Assembly: GCA_900473805.1 (NCBI GenBank)
Contig: UCMS01000005.1
Span: 1 to 64,000 of the forward strand
DNA length: 64,000 bases
Direction: 5' to 3'
DNA from: Hyphomicrobiales bacterium
Lineage (GTDB): Bacteria > Pseudomonadota > Alphaproteobacteria > Rhizobiales > Rhizobiaceae
In this document: piece after piece, positions 23,894 to 33,020 of the stretch
How the letters are laid out: each line of letters begins with the position of its first letter
Numbering within the stretch: position 1 is the first letter of the stretch
Made by a program: the position numbers and the translations under genes
The notes under the pieces: model-generated
Seen by the model: only the letters and a program-made list of their open reading frames with translations
What the model was told of the DNA's origin: nothing
Databases searched by the model: none

Positions 23894-25382
23894 CATACGA
23901 CGGCTGACCGACGGATTGACGCGCAACCCGACAGGCATTCTGTTGGTTTTCTGCATCTATTACGTCGCTCAGTTCATTGTCCGGCTTCTGGTTCCGCATG
24001 GCCTGCGCATCGACGAGGCGCAGCAAGTGTTGCTGTCGCAATGGTTCGCTGCCGGATACGATGCCCAGCCACCGCTCTACAACTGGCTGCAACAGGCGAC
24101 ATTTGCGGTCGTCGGCGACTATCTGGTCGGACTGTCCGCACTGAAATCGGCCATTCTGCTGGCCGTGGTCTCTTCCTACTACTGGCTTGCGCGGCTGTTG
24201 GTCCGTCAGCCTCAGTCAGCGGCCATTGCGACCCTCGCCTTCGTGTTTATTCCCCAGACATTCTGGCAGGCGCAGCGCGATCTGACCCATACGACGGCAA
24301 CGATGTTGATGACCAACCTGCTGTTGATTGCGGCCGTGGTCACGCTCCGTTTGCCAACGCTGCGAAACTACATCCTGCTTGGCGCCGCTGCCGGCCTCGG
24401 CATGTTGACGAAGTACAATTTCGCCCTTGTCTTGCCGGCGCTGGCAGTTGCCTGCCTCTCGCAGCCAAACGGGCTCAAGCGGCTGCTGAACCCAAGAATT
24501 CTGGCAGGCATGGTCATCGGCGGCCTGATCGTGCTGCCGCATGTGCTTTGGTTCGTCGACAACCTCGCGGTCGCCTCGTCAGTCACCGCTGCCCGCATGG
24601 CCGAGGATGCGGGTGACAGCAGCCGCCTTCAGCAGATCGTGCTGGGGCTTCGCGAACTCCTTCAGATGAGCATTGTGATCTGTGCTCCGGCAGCCCTGGT
24701 CATCGGCCTTGCCTTCGGGTCGACCTCGCTTTCGGCGTGGCGGGCGAAGAATGCGGAAAGCCGGTTCCTCGGTTCATTTCTCGCCGCCTTGTTCGTGATC
24801 CTGACGTTGATGATTATTGTCTTCACCTTCACGACCTTCAGGGACCGTTGGCTATTGCCGCTTCTGCAGGTCGTGCCGATCTTTCTGGTGCTCAAGCTCG
24901 AAGCTCAGGGGACCGATGCCGAGGCGGCATTTCGCCGCCTGCTGCCTGGCGCACTCGTCGTGCTGGCGGTCATTCCATTCGCGGTCCTTGCAGCCGGCCA
25001 TATGGGACGTCCGTCCCACTACCAGCAGCCTTACTCGGCGTTCCACGACAGTTTCGTTGCGCAAGAAGCGCATGCACCGTCGCTGATCGTCACACCGGAC
25101 TGGCTTTCTGCCGGCAACATTAAGAAGGAGTGGCCGGAGATTGCGGTCATCACGACGCAGTTTCCAAACCTCACTCTGCCTTATCGGTGGGAGCATGATA
25201 GGCCCGTGGCCCTGATGTGGCGGGGAGAGGCGCAAACCGCGCCAAAGGCCCTGCAGAATTGGGCCAAGGACAACCTGGGGGACGCCGTTGTCATCCCGGA
25301 AGCCAAAAGGGTGACACTTCCGTTCGAGGGCAATTCTGGAATTGCTGCGCCGGATTTCAGCTATGTGCTGATCTATCCGTGA
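23886..25382 (+). CDS. GT39 (ArnT/PMT-like) membrane glycosyltransferase
   Basis: The 498-residue multi-pass protein has the ArnT-type first periplasmic loop with an acidic pair after helix 1 (HGLRIDEAQQVLLSQWFAAG and YDAQPPLYNWL), then about ten more membrane helices and a C-terminal periplasmic domain (from about residue 380). Such enzymes move a sugar from a polyprenyl-phosphate carrier to lipid A, core sugars or proteins at the periplasmic face. The ATG at 23886 lies inside the GT2 gene end (ATGCCTGA), so the donor synthase and transferase are coupled. Confidence 0.9.
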   Translation: MPDIRRLTDGLTRNPTGILLVFCIYYVAQFIVRLLVPHGLRIDEAQQVLLSQWFAAGYDAQPPLYNWLQQATFAVVGDYLVGLSALKSAILLAVVSSYYWLARLLVRQPQSAAIATLAFVFIPQTFWQAQRDLTHTTATMLMTNLLLIAAVVTLRLPTLRNYILLGAAAGLGMLTKYNFALVLPALAVACLSQPNGLKRLLNPRILAGMVIGGLIVLPHVLWFVDNLAVASSVTAARMAEDAGDSSRLQQIVLGLRELLQMSIVICAPAALVIGLAFGSTSLSAWRAKNAESRFLGSFLAALFVILTLMIIVFTFTTFRDRWLLPLLQVVPIFLVLKLEAQGTDAEAAFRRLLPGALVVLAVIPFAVLAAGHMGRPSHYQQPYSAFHDSFVAQEAHAPSLIVTPDWLSAGNIKKEWPEIAVITTQFPNLTLPYRWEHDRPVALMWRGEAQTAPKALQNWAKDNLGDAVVIPEAKRVTLPFEGNSGIAAPDFSYVLIYP

Positions 25383-25404
25383 GGTGCAAAATTGATCGAA
25401 AGCG

Positions 25405-25878
25405 TCACGCCTCCACTACCTCTGCCTCACACCGCACCGGGAAATTTACCGAATTGGCGATGAAGCATTTTTCGTGCGCATCCTCGTGCAACTCCAGAGC
25501 AAGCTCTGGATAGGTTCCCGCCTTGATAGTCACGCGCGGTTTCAGCACGATTTCCGTAAATCGGCCACCGCCATCCGCGTCCATCTGCATGGTGCCTTCG
25601 GCGCTGTCTTCATAAGCCGTGACGATCACGCCGGAGACCGCGCAGAAATGCAGGTACCAGAGCTTGTGACAGGCGCTGACCGAGGCGATCAGCAGTTCCT
25701 CCGGGTTCCAGCGTGCGGGGTCGCCGAGAAAATGGGGGTCGGCCGATCCGGGGATATCGGGCTTGCCGGGCGCTGCAATCCGATGATCCCGGCCATAGGC
25801 GCGGTAGGAGGATGTGCCGGTGCCGCGATCGCCCTGCCAGGTGACCGTCAGACGATATTCGTGGCGATGTTCCGACAT
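25405..25878 (-). CDS. OsmC family protein
   Basis: The 157-residue protein belongs to the OsmC/Ohr peroxidase fold. It shows WNPEELLIASVSACHKLWYLHFCA with the first conserved Cys, and HEDAHEKCFIANSVNFPV with the second. The two cysteines fit thiol-dependent reduction of organic hydroperoxides, although the first sits in SACHKLWYLH, a variant found in the YhfA/OsmC-like side branch. GGAGACAGGA precedes the ATG at 25878; upstream codons lack likeness. It is divergent from the PadR gene and the shared 164-base gap may let PadR control both. Confidence 0.88.
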   Translation of the reverse strand: MSEHRHEYRLTVTWQGDRGTGTSSYRAYGRDHRIAAPGKPDIPGSADPHFLGDPARWNPEELLIASVSACHKLWYLHFCAVSGVIVTAYEDSAEGTMQMDADGGGRFTEIVLKPRVTIKAGTYPELALELHEDAHEKCFIANSVNFPVRCEAEVVEA

Positions 25879-26042
25879 TCCTGTCTCCGCAGAGGTATAT
25901 TTGAGTCTCAAGCCGCGATGATAGGCCTGGAGCCGGCAATGTCCAATCCCAGGATCCAAAGAGAAAAGTTTGCTCCGCCTCTTGCGACGGACGCCTTACG
26001 ATATATCTTAGAGTCATCGAAACCGATTTAAGGAATTCTAAG

Positions 26043-26624
26043 ATGAGACATCATCATTGTGACAGAGACCATGTCCAAGGCTTCAGGCATATGATGGCCA
26101 TGGCCATGCGCGGCGGCCCGTTCGGCGGCCCGATGGGTGGCGGCCCGCGTGGACGGGGCGAACGGCGCCGGATGTTCGACGGCGGAGAACTGCGCCTCGT
26201 GCTGCTTAAATTGATCGGCGACCAGCCGCGCCACGGCTACGACCTGATCCGCGAAATCGAATCGCTGTCCGGCGGCGCCTATGCGCCCTCTCCCGGAGTC
26301 GTCTATCCGACCATGACCCTTCTCCTCGACATGGGTCTGGCGGAAGAACAGGCGAGCGAAGGCCCGCGCAAGCTCTTGGCCATTACAGAGGCCGGACAGG
26401 CGCATCTGGCGGAACGCGCCGATGACGTCGCCGTTGCGATCGGTCGCCTCACCGCCCTCGCCCGTGTGAGCGAACGCACCGATGCAGGCCCGGTCCGGCG
26501 TGCCATGGGCAATCTGAAGCAGGCCCTTCACGACTGTCTGTCGCGCGAAGGCACGACACGCGATACCCAGTTGGAAGTCGCCCGCATTCTCGACGAAGCG
26601 GTCGGCAAGATCGAAAGGCTCTGA
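26043..26624 (+). CDS. PadR family transcriptional regulator
   Basis: The 193-residue regulator has a His- and Gly-rich N-terminal tail (about residues 1-40, with HHH, GGPFGGPMGGG), then a winged helix of PadR type: ELRLVLLKLIGDQPRHGYDLIREIE and SPGVVYPTMTLLLDMGLAEE. A C-terminal helical dimer part follows. The His-rich tail could bind metal. Upstream lies GATATATC (26000-26007), similar to palindromes autoregulated by this regulator type. It overlaps a two-gene unit with DUF2218, often an iron/siderophore-linked pairing. Confidence 0.9.
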   Translation: MRHHHCDRDHVQGFRHMMAMAMRGGPFGGPMGGGPRGRGERRRMFDGGELRLVLLKLIGDQPRHGYDLIREIESLSGGAYAPSPGVVYPTMTLLLDMGLAEEQASEGPRKLLAITEAGQAHLAERADDVAVAIGRLTALARVSERTDAGPVRRAMGNLKQALHDCLSREGTTRDTQLEVARILDEAVGKIERL

Positions 26625-26626
26625 AC

Positions 26627-26914
26627 ATGGCAAAGGCAATTGCGGTCGTCCCGACCGAAAGCGGTTGGAAATACCTGCAGCAGCTCTGCAAACATTGGGC
26701 GCACAAGCTGGAGGTGGAACTCACCGAACAGAAGGGCGTGGTGACATTTGCCGAAGCCATCGCCGTGATGCGATCGGACGAGCGCGCACTCACCGTCGAA
26801 ATCGAGGCGAACTCGCCCGAAGTGCTCGAGCGGATGAAGGGCGTTGTCTCAAGCCATCTCGACCGTTTCGCCTTTCGCGAGGCGCCGCTGCCCTTTGCAT
26901 GGCAAGCTGTCTGA
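26627..26914 (+). CDS. DUF2218 family protein
   Basis: The 95-residue protein fits DUF2218: YLQQLCKHWAHKLEVELTE at the start, AVMRSDERALTVEIEAN in the middle and HLDRFAFREAPLPFAW at the end. The family often accompanies siderophore-interacting reductases and iron regulators; function is not known. It begins two bases after the PadR stop and so shares its transcript. No Fe reductase is adjacent here. Confidence 0.88.
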   Translation: MAKAIAVVPTESGWKYLQQLCKHWAHKLEVELTEQKGVVTFAEAIAVMRSDERALTVEIEANSPEVLERMKGVVSSHLDRFAFREAPLPFAWQAV

Positions 26915-27111
26915 TTGCGAGCGACGCCGATTTCCCAACCAGAAAACGTATCGATCGGTCAGTCTCCTACTGGAGATTGGCCGATCAGAGGGTTACGCAG
27001 CCATCTATGCTCGGCTTTGGCCAGTCTCCCCAATATAAGAACTTTCCCTGTCGATGAAACTTGCTAGAACGCCGTCTTAATAGACACTGGCACGAAGCAA
27101 TGGGGGTTGCC

Positions 27112-28275
27112 ATGAATGTGGTGACAAAGACATCGACATCCTGGTTTTCACGTCTTGGTGGGGCGTTGACGGGCGCGTTATTTGGTTTCGTCCTTTTCAT
27201 CGCGGCCATCGTCGCGTTGTTCTGGAATGAAGGACGCTCGGTCGCCACCTATAAATCGCTGGTCGAAGGCCAGTCGATCGTCGTCACCGCCGATGCATCG
27301 CGGATCGACCCGGCCCTCGAGGGCAAGCTGATCCACATCGAAAGCGATGTGAAGCCCGAGGGCGACGTCGTCGATGCTGAAACAGGGATCACCGCCTCCG
27401 GCGTCATCGGGCTCAAGCGCACGGTCGAGATGTACCAGTGGGTCGAGGAAAAGAGCAGCAAGACCGAGAAGAAGCTCGGCGGCGGCGAAGAGACCGTGAC
27501 GACCTACACCTATTCCAAGGAATGGAGTGAGGGCGCCCAGGACTCCTCGAAATTCCAGGAAACGACGGGTCACGAAAACCCCGATTTCTGGCTGTCCTCG
27601 CAGGAGACACTGGTCGAGAAGGCGCAACTCGGGGCCTTCACCGTCGAGGGCTCGCAGATTGCGGCAGTCGGCGCACGCGAAACGCTGCCGATCACCGACG
27701 AGACCGCCGCCGAAGCCTCCGATACGCTGGGATATCCGGGCGAAGGCCGCGCCGTGATGCAGGCGCTGTATTTCGGCGCCAACGAGAAAGCGCCTGAAAT
27801 CGGTGACACCAAGATCCGCTTCGAAAAGATCGTTCTGCCCGAAGTCAGCATCGTGGCCATGCAGCACGGCGACAGCCTCAAGGACTATACCACGCAGAAC
27901 GGATACACCCTGTTCCTGCTGGCTTCGGGTCGCGAACCCGCCGCCAAGATGTTTGCCGACAGTCAGGCCGAAAATGTCGTGCTCACATGGGTCATCCGTG
28001 TCGCGGGCATTGTCGGTTTGTTCGTCGCCTTTGCATTGATCTTCCGGATCTTCAGCGTGATCGGCGACGTCGTCCCCTTCATCGGCTCCCTGATCGGCTT
28101 CGGCACGGGGCTCATCTCCTTCGTCCTGGCACTGGCCATCGGCGTGACCGTGATCGCGATCGGCTGGTTTGCTGTGCGGCCGCTGCTGTCGATCGGCCTG
28201 ATCGTCGGCGTTGCCGCACTCGTCTTCGCCTATACGAGATATGTCCGCAAGCAACCGGGCGCGCCTGCGGCCTGA
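27112..28275 (+). CDS. TMEM43 family membrane protein
   Basis: The 387-residue protein matches the TMEM43 (LUMA) family: an N-terminal helix (LGGALTGALFGFVLFIAAIV), a long outside domain (about residues 45-280, with FWNEGRSVATYKSLVEG and CAMYQWVEE-like VEMYQWVEEKSS), and three to four C-terminal helices (from 283). The bacterial role is not known; human TMEM43 is an inner nuclear membrane protein. ATG at 27112 is preceded by GGGGG; in-frame starts at 27061 (TTG) and 27100 are less likely. A hairpin follows the gene. Confidence 0.85.
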   Translation: MNVVTKTSTSWFSRLGGALTGALFGFVLFIAAIVALFWNEGRSVATYKSLVEGQSIVVTADASRIDPALEGKLIHIESDVKPEGDVVDAETGITASGVIGLKRTVEMYQWVEEKSSKTEKKLGGGEETVTTYTYSKEWSEGAQDSSKFQETTGHENPDFWLSSQETLVEKAQLGAFTVEGSQIAAVGARETLPITDETAAEASDTLGYPGEGRAVMQALYFGANEKAPEIGDTKIRFEKIVLPEVSIVAMQHGDSLKDYTTQNGYTLFLLASGREPAAKMFADSQAENVVLTWVIRVAGIVGLFVAFALIFRIFSVIGDVVPFIGSLIGFGTGLISFVLALAIGVTVIAIGWFAVRPLLSIGLIVGVAALVFAYTRYVRKQPGAPAA

Positions 28276-28325
28276 ACAAGGCTCTTGCGGTCCTTCGCGG
28301 CGCAGACATCGTGAACGAACGCGCG

Positions 28326-28358
28326 GAGCGGCCTTGCCAAACCTTGGCGGGGCCGCTC
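28326..28358 (+). terminator. hairpin behind the TMEM43-like gene
   Basis: GAGCGGCC (28326-28333) pairs with GGCCGCTC (28351-28358), with CCAA/TTGG pairing inside, giving a long stem around an ACC loop. There is no T-run, so termination may be weak. Confidence 0.5.
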
Positions 28359-28389
28359 TAAGTTTGTCCGCCAACAGGAGGACTTCGCC

Positions 28390-29163
28390 ATGACCACACT
28401 CACCATCCCCGATCTCGCCGGCAAGGCCGTGCTCATCACGGGCGCATCGAGCGGCATCGGCGAGGCGCTGGCGCGCGCCTTCGCCGCCCAGGGGGCGCTG
28501 GTCGGCCTGCATTATAATTCGAATGCGGAGGCAGCCCACGCGATCGCCCGGGACATCGAGACCGCCGGTGGCAGCGTTGTGCTGGTCAAGGCGGATGCAG
28601 CCTCGTCGGAGGCCATGGCCGAGGCCGTCGCTCATGTCGCGAAGACCTTCGGACGGCTGGACGGCGTGATCAACAATGCCGGCAGCATGATCGCCCGCGT
28701 GCTCTACGAGGACATGACGGACGCCCAATACGACAAGGTGATGGACGTCAATGCCCGCTCGGTTCTGTCGACGACCCAGGCCGCAATCGCCCACCTCAAG
28801 GTCCAAGGCGGCTTCGTGATCAACACGACCTCGGTCGCAGCCCGCACCGGCGGGACGGCAGGTTCAGGCGTCTACGGCTCGTCGAAAGCCTTCGTTGGCG
28901 CGGTCACCAAGGGCATGGCGCTGGAGTTCGGCAAATACAATATCCGTGTCAACGCGGTGGCACCCGGCGTGATCACCACGCCGTTCCAGGACAAATACGC
29001 CCTGCCCGGCCAGCTCGACCAGGTGGCCGGCAGCGTGCCTCTGAAGCGCACCGGCACGCCACAGGATTGCGTCGGCGCCTATCTCTTCCTCGCGTCGGAG
29101 ATGCTGTCAGGGTACATCACGGGCCAGACGATCGACGTGAATGGTGGGCAGTTCATGCCGTGA
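28390..29163 (+). CDS. SDR family oxidoreductase
   Basis: The 257-residue classical short-chain dehydrogenase has the cofactor loop TGASSGIGEALARAF, the NNAG motif (GVINNAGSM), the catalytic Ser in NTTSVAA, Y-x3-K in GVYGSSKAF, and the end motif YITGQTIDVNGGQFMP. The basic/neutral residue after strand 2 (HYNSN) suggests NADP use. AGGAGG precedes the ATG. Substrate is unknown. It is convergent with the vapC gene. Confidence 0.9.
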   Translation: MTTLTIPDLAGKAVLITGASSGIGEALARAFAAQGALVGLHYNSNAEAAHAIARDIETAGGSVVLVKADAASSEAMAEAVAHVAKTFGRLDGVINNAGSMIARVLYEDMTDAQYDKVMDVNARSVLSTTQAAIAHLKVQGGFVINTTSVAARTGGTAGSGVYGSSKAFVGAVTKGMALEFGKYNIRVNAVAPGVITTPFQDKYALPGQLDQVAGSVPLKRTGTPQDCVGAYLFLASEMLSGYITGQTIDVNGGQFMP

Positions 29164-29184
29164 GGGCCCTGGGACGGCGGCACA

Positions 29185-29550
29185 TCAAAGTTCGTAAGGT
29201 ATGACGATATCGGGATGCTGACGCGGAAAGCCTCTGGTGTCGCGCGTCAGCAAGCTCAGCCCATTCACTTTGGCGGTGGCCCAGATCACTGCGTCCGGCA
29301 ATTTGAGCCTATGAACCTTCCGTATGATAACTGCCTGCTCGGCAACGTCTTCGTCAAGGCCGATCAGTCCAAATCCTCTCAGAAAGTCTCGGGTAGCGTC
29401 AGTCAGCGTGGCGGGTGTGCCGACCATGACTTCCATCCAGGTTATGATACTGATTGCCCGCTGTGGATAATCGCTCAGCACGTGCCGTGCGGCTGGAACG
29501 CCCTTCAGCACGTCGATCACGATATTCGTGTCGAAAAGCACCTTCACCAT
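29185..29550 (-). CDS. vapC: VapC-type PIN-domain toxin
   Basis: The 121-residue toxin is a PIN-domain RNase with the acidic Mg site D7 (VLFDTN), E40 (WMEV), D86 (LPDAVIWATA) and D104 (LTRDTRGF). VapC toxins usually cut initiator tRNA, other tRNAs or rRNA loops. It overlaps the antitoxin stop by seven bases, so the two are translated together. The pair lies between backbone metabolic genes with no other mobile signs. Confidence 0.9.
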   Translation of the reverse strand: MVKVLFDTNIVIDVLKGVPAARHVLSDYPQRAISIITWMEVMVGTPATLTDATRDFLRGFGLIGLDEDVAEQAVIIRKVHRLKLPDAVIWATAKVNGLSLLTRDTRGFPRQHPDIVIPYEL

Positions 29551-29762
29551 TCGGCGCGAAGTTTACGCTGAATGACGAGGCCGTCTTCGGCCTCGGATCC
29601 CGCCCATAGTCCGAAACCGTTCAGGACAACATCATCCTTGTGTCGGTCCAGCAGGTTACCCACGGCTTCCCTGATTAATGAAGCACGCGAGACCTGTTTT
29701 TCGGCAGCGATCCTGTCCAAGGCTTCAATGTCAGCGTCTGGAATGTCCACCAATGTGCGCAT
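29544..29762 (-). CDS. vapB: VapB-type ribbon-helix-helix antitoxin
   Basis: The 72-residue antitoxin starts with a ribbon-helix-helix domain (MRTLVDIPDADIEALDRIA, then SRASLIREAVGNLL) that binds DNA as a dimer. The tail (FGLWAGSEAEDGLVIQRKLRAEW) resembles segments that wrap the PIN toxin. GGAGG lies five bases before the ATG. A palindrome just upstream is the expected autorepression site. Confidence 0.88.
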   Translation of the reverse strand: MRTLVDIPDADIEALDRIAAEKQVSRASLIREAVGNLLDRHKDDVVLNGFGLWAGSEAEDGLVIQRKLRAEW

Positions 29763-29774
29763 GCCATCCTCCGA

Positions 29775-29797
29775 GTGATATCGCTCATATATATCAC
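29775..29797 (-). promoter_or_regulatory. vapBC operator palindrome
   Basis: GTGATAT (29775-29781) and ATATCAC (29791-29797) form a perfect 7-base inverted repeat with a 9-base spacer, 12 bases upstream of vapB. It overlaps a TATATATGA-like -10 region on the minus strand, fitting repression by the VapBC complex. Confidence 0.65.
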
Positions 29798-29833
29798 CAT
29801 ACGGCGGAGCGTACCAGAGATGGACCGCCAGCC

Positions 29834-31207
29834 TCAGCCCTCGCCTCTGTTATCCTTCAGCCAGTCCAGCCCTGCCCGCAGCGTATCGACCGCCTGGTCG
29901 ATCTCGGTGCGTGAGATGATCAGCGGCGGGGAGAAGAGCATGCGGTCGCCGGTGGCGCGGAGCACGACGCCTGCGTCGACGCACTGGTTGCGCACGGCAG
30001 TGCCCGTATCATCCGGCTTCTTGAAGCGGCGGCGGGTGGCCTTGTCGGCGGTGATCTGGACGGCACCCATCAGGCCGACGCTGACGGCTTCGCCGACGAG
30101 CTCGTGGTCGGTCAGCGAGGCCAATGCCTGGGCGAGATAGGGGCCCGTGTCGTCGCGGACGCGCTCGACCAGGCCTTCTTCCTCGATGATGCGGATATTT
30201 TCAAGGGCTGCGGCAGCGGCCACCGGGTGACCGGAATAGGTGTAGCCGTGGTAGAAGTCGCCGAGCTCGTTGACCATGACTTCCGCCACGCGGTCGGAGA
30301 CGAGAACGCCACCGATCGGCAGATACCCGGAGGAGAGCCCCTTGGCGATCGGCGCGAGGTCCGGCTCGAAATCATAGTACTGGTGACCGAACCAGGTGCC
30401 AAGGCGACCGAAGCCGGAGATGACTTCGTCGGCCACGAGCAGGATCTGGTATTTCGCGCAGATGCGCTTGATCTCCGGCCAGTAGGTGGACGGCGGGACG
30501 ATGACGCCACCGGCGCCCTGGATCGGCTCGGCAACGAAGGCTGCGACATTTTCCTCGCCGAGTTCGAGGATCTTTTCCTCGAGTTCGCGAGCGACCTTGA
30601 TGCCAAAATCTTCCGGCGAGAGATCACCACCCTCGGCATACCAATAGGGCTGGTTGATGTGGTGGATGCCTTCGATCGGCAGGTTGCCCTGCTCATGCAT
30701 CCACTTCATGCCGCCAAGCGAAGCGCCGGCCACCGTCGAGCCATGGTAGGCATTCTTGCGGGCGATCACCTGCGTCTTCGTTTCATGGCCCAGCGCCTTC
30801 CAGTAGACGCGCGCCATGCGGAACCACGTGTCGGAAGCCTCCGAGCCGGAGTTGGAGAAGAAGACGCGGTTGAGCTTCGGGCCGGTCTTTTCGGCAATTT
30901 TCTGGGCGAGCAGGGTGGTCGGCGGGGTCGTGGTGCCGAAGAAGGTGTTGTAATAGGGCAGTTCCAGCATCTGGGCATAGGCGGCATCTGCGATCGACTT
31001 TCGGCCATAACCGACATTCACGCACCAGAGGCCGGCAAAGGCGTCGAGATACTGCTTGCCGGTCGCGTCCCAGATATGCACGCCATCCGCCCGGGTGATG
31101 ATCTTGGTGCCGGCGGCGTTCAGTTTCTTCATGTCCGAGAAGGGATGAAGATGGTGGGCAGCATCGATGGCACCGAGGTTGGAGACGGCGGTAAGCGGCT
31201 TGTTCAT
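29834..31207 (-). CDS. class III aminotransferase, putrescine:pyruvate type
   Basis: The 457-residue PLP enzyme resembles SpuC-type diamine or GABA:pyruvate aminotransferases. Landmarks are LWCVNVGYGR, NSGSEASDTWFRMAR for phosphate and substrate, HGSTVAGASLGG, D260 (LLVADEVISGFGR) and the Schiff-base lysine K289 (PIAKGLSSGYLPIGG). It is divergent from a gamma-glutamylputrescine-synthetase-like gene and upstream of an ABC importer, which argues for polyamine use. Omega-amino acid:pyruvate transamination is the main alternative. The ATG is at 31207. Confidence 0.85.
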   Translation of the reverse strand: MNKPLTAVSNLGAIDAAHHLHPFSDMKKLNAAGTKIITRADGVHIWDATGKQYLDAFAGLWCVNVGYGRKSIADAAYAQMLELPYYNTFFGTTTPPTTLLAQKIAEKTGPKLNRVFFSNSGSEASDTWFRMARVYWKALGHETKTQVIARKNAYHGSTVAGASLGGMKWMHEQGNLPIEGIHHINQPYWYAEGGDLSPEDFGIKVARELEEKILELGEENVAAFVAEPIQGAGGVIVPPSTYWPEIKRICAKYQILLVADEVISGFGRLGTWFGHQYYDFEPDLAPIAKGLSSGYLPIGGVLVSDRVAEVMVNELGDFYHGYTYSGHPVAAAAALENIRIIEEEGLVERVRDDTGPYLAQALASLTDHELVGEAVSVGLMGAVQITADKATRRRFKKPDDTGTAVRNQCVDAGVVLRATGDRMLFSPPLIISRTEIDQAVDTLRAGLDWLKDNRGEG

Positions 31208-31399
31208 GGGTCGGATCCTTGGTCGGGGCGATAGCGCTCGGCGTGACGGCCAAACATGGTCGGTGTGCCCAGCTTACCCCGCATTGAAAGGCGGAACATT
31301 ATCGGCTACGACCATGACGATCCAAAACGCGTTTGGCAAGGCACCGATTGCCGCGTTCCTCCGGCCAAATTCGCCCTGAAAGCCAGCGAGAGTTTTTCC

Positions 31400-32758
31400 A
31401 TGACAGCATCGACCGAGGCCGCCGATCAGACCGCAGCCGATCCTTCCGCGCGTATCGAGGTGCTGCTCGTCGGCATGAATGGCGATCTGCGCGGCAAGAT
31501 GATTCCGCTGAAGGCCGAGGACAAGGTCTGGAAGAACACGGTGCGCCTGCCCGCCTCGACGCAATCGCTCGACATCTGGGGCGACGACAATGACGACATC
31601 ACCAAGATCTCGCTGACGCTGGGGGATCCGGACGGGATCTGTACCCCGGACAAGAACTCGCTCACCACCCTGCCCTGGGGTCCCGCCGGTTCCAAGCAGG
31701 TGCTTGCCACCATGCACACGCTTGACGGAGAGCCGCATTACGTCTGCCCGCGCGCCATCCTCGCAAACGTACTGAAACGCTTCGAGGAGAAGGGCCTGAC
31801 GCCTGTTGTCGCGACAGAACTCGAATTCTACGTGATGGAGCCGGATTTCCGCGAGACCGGCGTACCGATGCCGCCGAAGGCGCTTGTCATGAACGGCGAG
31901 GTCGAGGGCTACCAGCTCTATGATATGCGCGCGACCGCTGCGATGGAAGACTTCCTCGAGACCGTGCGCGAATATTGCGATCACATGGGTCTGCCGGCCG
32001 ATGCGACAACGGCCGAATTCGGCCCCGGCCAGTTCGAAGTGAATCTCTTGCACAAGCCGAATGCGATTTCGGCCGCCGACGATTGCATCTATCTGAAGCG
32101 CGTCGTCGACTTCGCCGCCCGGCGCCATGGCTTCAAGGCGACCTGCATGGCCAAACCCTATGGCGATCACGCCGGGTCGGGTCTGCACGTGCATGCCTCG
32201 ATCATCGACAGGCAAGGCAAGAACATCCTCGACGCCAAGGGCGGCGATCCGGTGAAGCTGAAATCGATCACCGCCGGCATGCTGAAAAGCATGCAGGATG
32301 CCCAGCTGATCTTCGCCCCCTTTGCCAATTCCTATCGCCGCTTTCAGCCGGGTTCGTTCGCACCCGACAAGATCGACTGGGGCTTCGGCAATCGTGGCAC
32401 AGCGATCCGCATCCCGGACAAGGATGGCCCCGCCGCCCGCATCGAACACCGCGTGGCCGGTGCGGACGCCAATCCACATCTGCTGCTTGCCGCCATCCTT
32501 GGCGGCATCCTGCTCGGCCTGGAAGAAGACCTCGATCCGGGTCCGGTCACGACGCCGGACAGCGCACCCGAAAACCCGGATATGCTCACTTACGACTTCC
32601 TGACCGCCGTCGAGCGTTTCCGCGCATCCGCCTTCATCAAGGACATCTTCGGCGCCGAATACCAGCGCATCTATGGCGATACCAAACGCAAGGAAGCCAT
32701 GGCCTATCTGCGCACCGTGTCGAGCTTCGACTACCAGACCTATCTGCCGCGGATTTGA
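31400..32758 (+). CDS. glutamine-synthetase family, gamma-glutamylputrescine synthetase-like
   Basis: The 452-residue protein has the glutamine-synthetase catalytic fold: ATELEFYVMEP and FGPGQFEVNLLHKPNA supply metal ligands, KATCMAKPYGDHAGSGLHVH carries the ATP and His site, and the RIEHRVAGADANPHLLLAAILGG stretch closes the pocket. The early part (LLVGMNGDLRGKMIPL) is typical of PuuA/SpuI enzymes that ligate glutamate to putrescine. The Asp-50-type loop of nitrogen-assimilation GlnA is absent. GAGAG precedes ATG 31400; the longer frame from 31256 lacks likeness. The 192-base gap to the aminotransferase shows no clear operator. Confidence 0.85.
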   Translation: MTASTEAADQTAADPSARIEVLLVGMNGDLRGKMIPLKAEDKVWKNTVRLPASTQSLDIWGDDNDDITKISLTLGDPDGICTPDKNSLTTLPWGPAGSKQVLATMHTLDGEPHYVCPRAILANVLKRFEEKGLTPVVATELEFYVMEPDFRETGVPMPPKALVMNGEVEGYQLYDMRATAAMEDFLETVREYCDHMGLPADATTAEFGPGQFEVNLLHKPNAISAADDCIYLKRVVDFAARRHGFKATCMAKPYGDHAGSGLHVHASIIDRQGKNILDAKGGDPVKLKSITAGMLKSMQDAQLIFAPFANSYRRFQPGSFAPDKIDWGFGNRGTAIRIPDKDGPAARIEHRVAGADANPHLLLAAILGGILLGLEEDLDPGPVTTPDSAPENPDMLTYDFLTAVERFRASAFIKDIFGAEYQRIYGDTKRKEAMAYLRTVSSFDYQTYLPRI

Positions 32759-33020
32759 CGCTCACGCGGATTTGACGCTCAAACCATAGCCTTCAGGCCA
32801 TCGCGGGCGGTGCATCAGCGCCGCCCGTCGCATTTGGACGATAAAATGGCGCGCTAATATTCTTTCGTCATAAAGTCGTCACACGAAATCTTCGAACCAA
32901 GTCACAGGGTTAGAATGCAAAACCACCCGAATTTTGGGGTAGCGCTGCACGATAAGACTTGCCACCGCGAAATGAATGCTCTTCTCTCCCGTTTCCGTAA
33001 ACGTAACTGGGAGAACAGTC

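Noticed and set aside
27178-28806. 542-codon open frame on the minus strand
   Set aside because: It spans the TMEM43-like gene and the SDR start; it has shadow composition (runs of D, G, R) and no recognisable domain.
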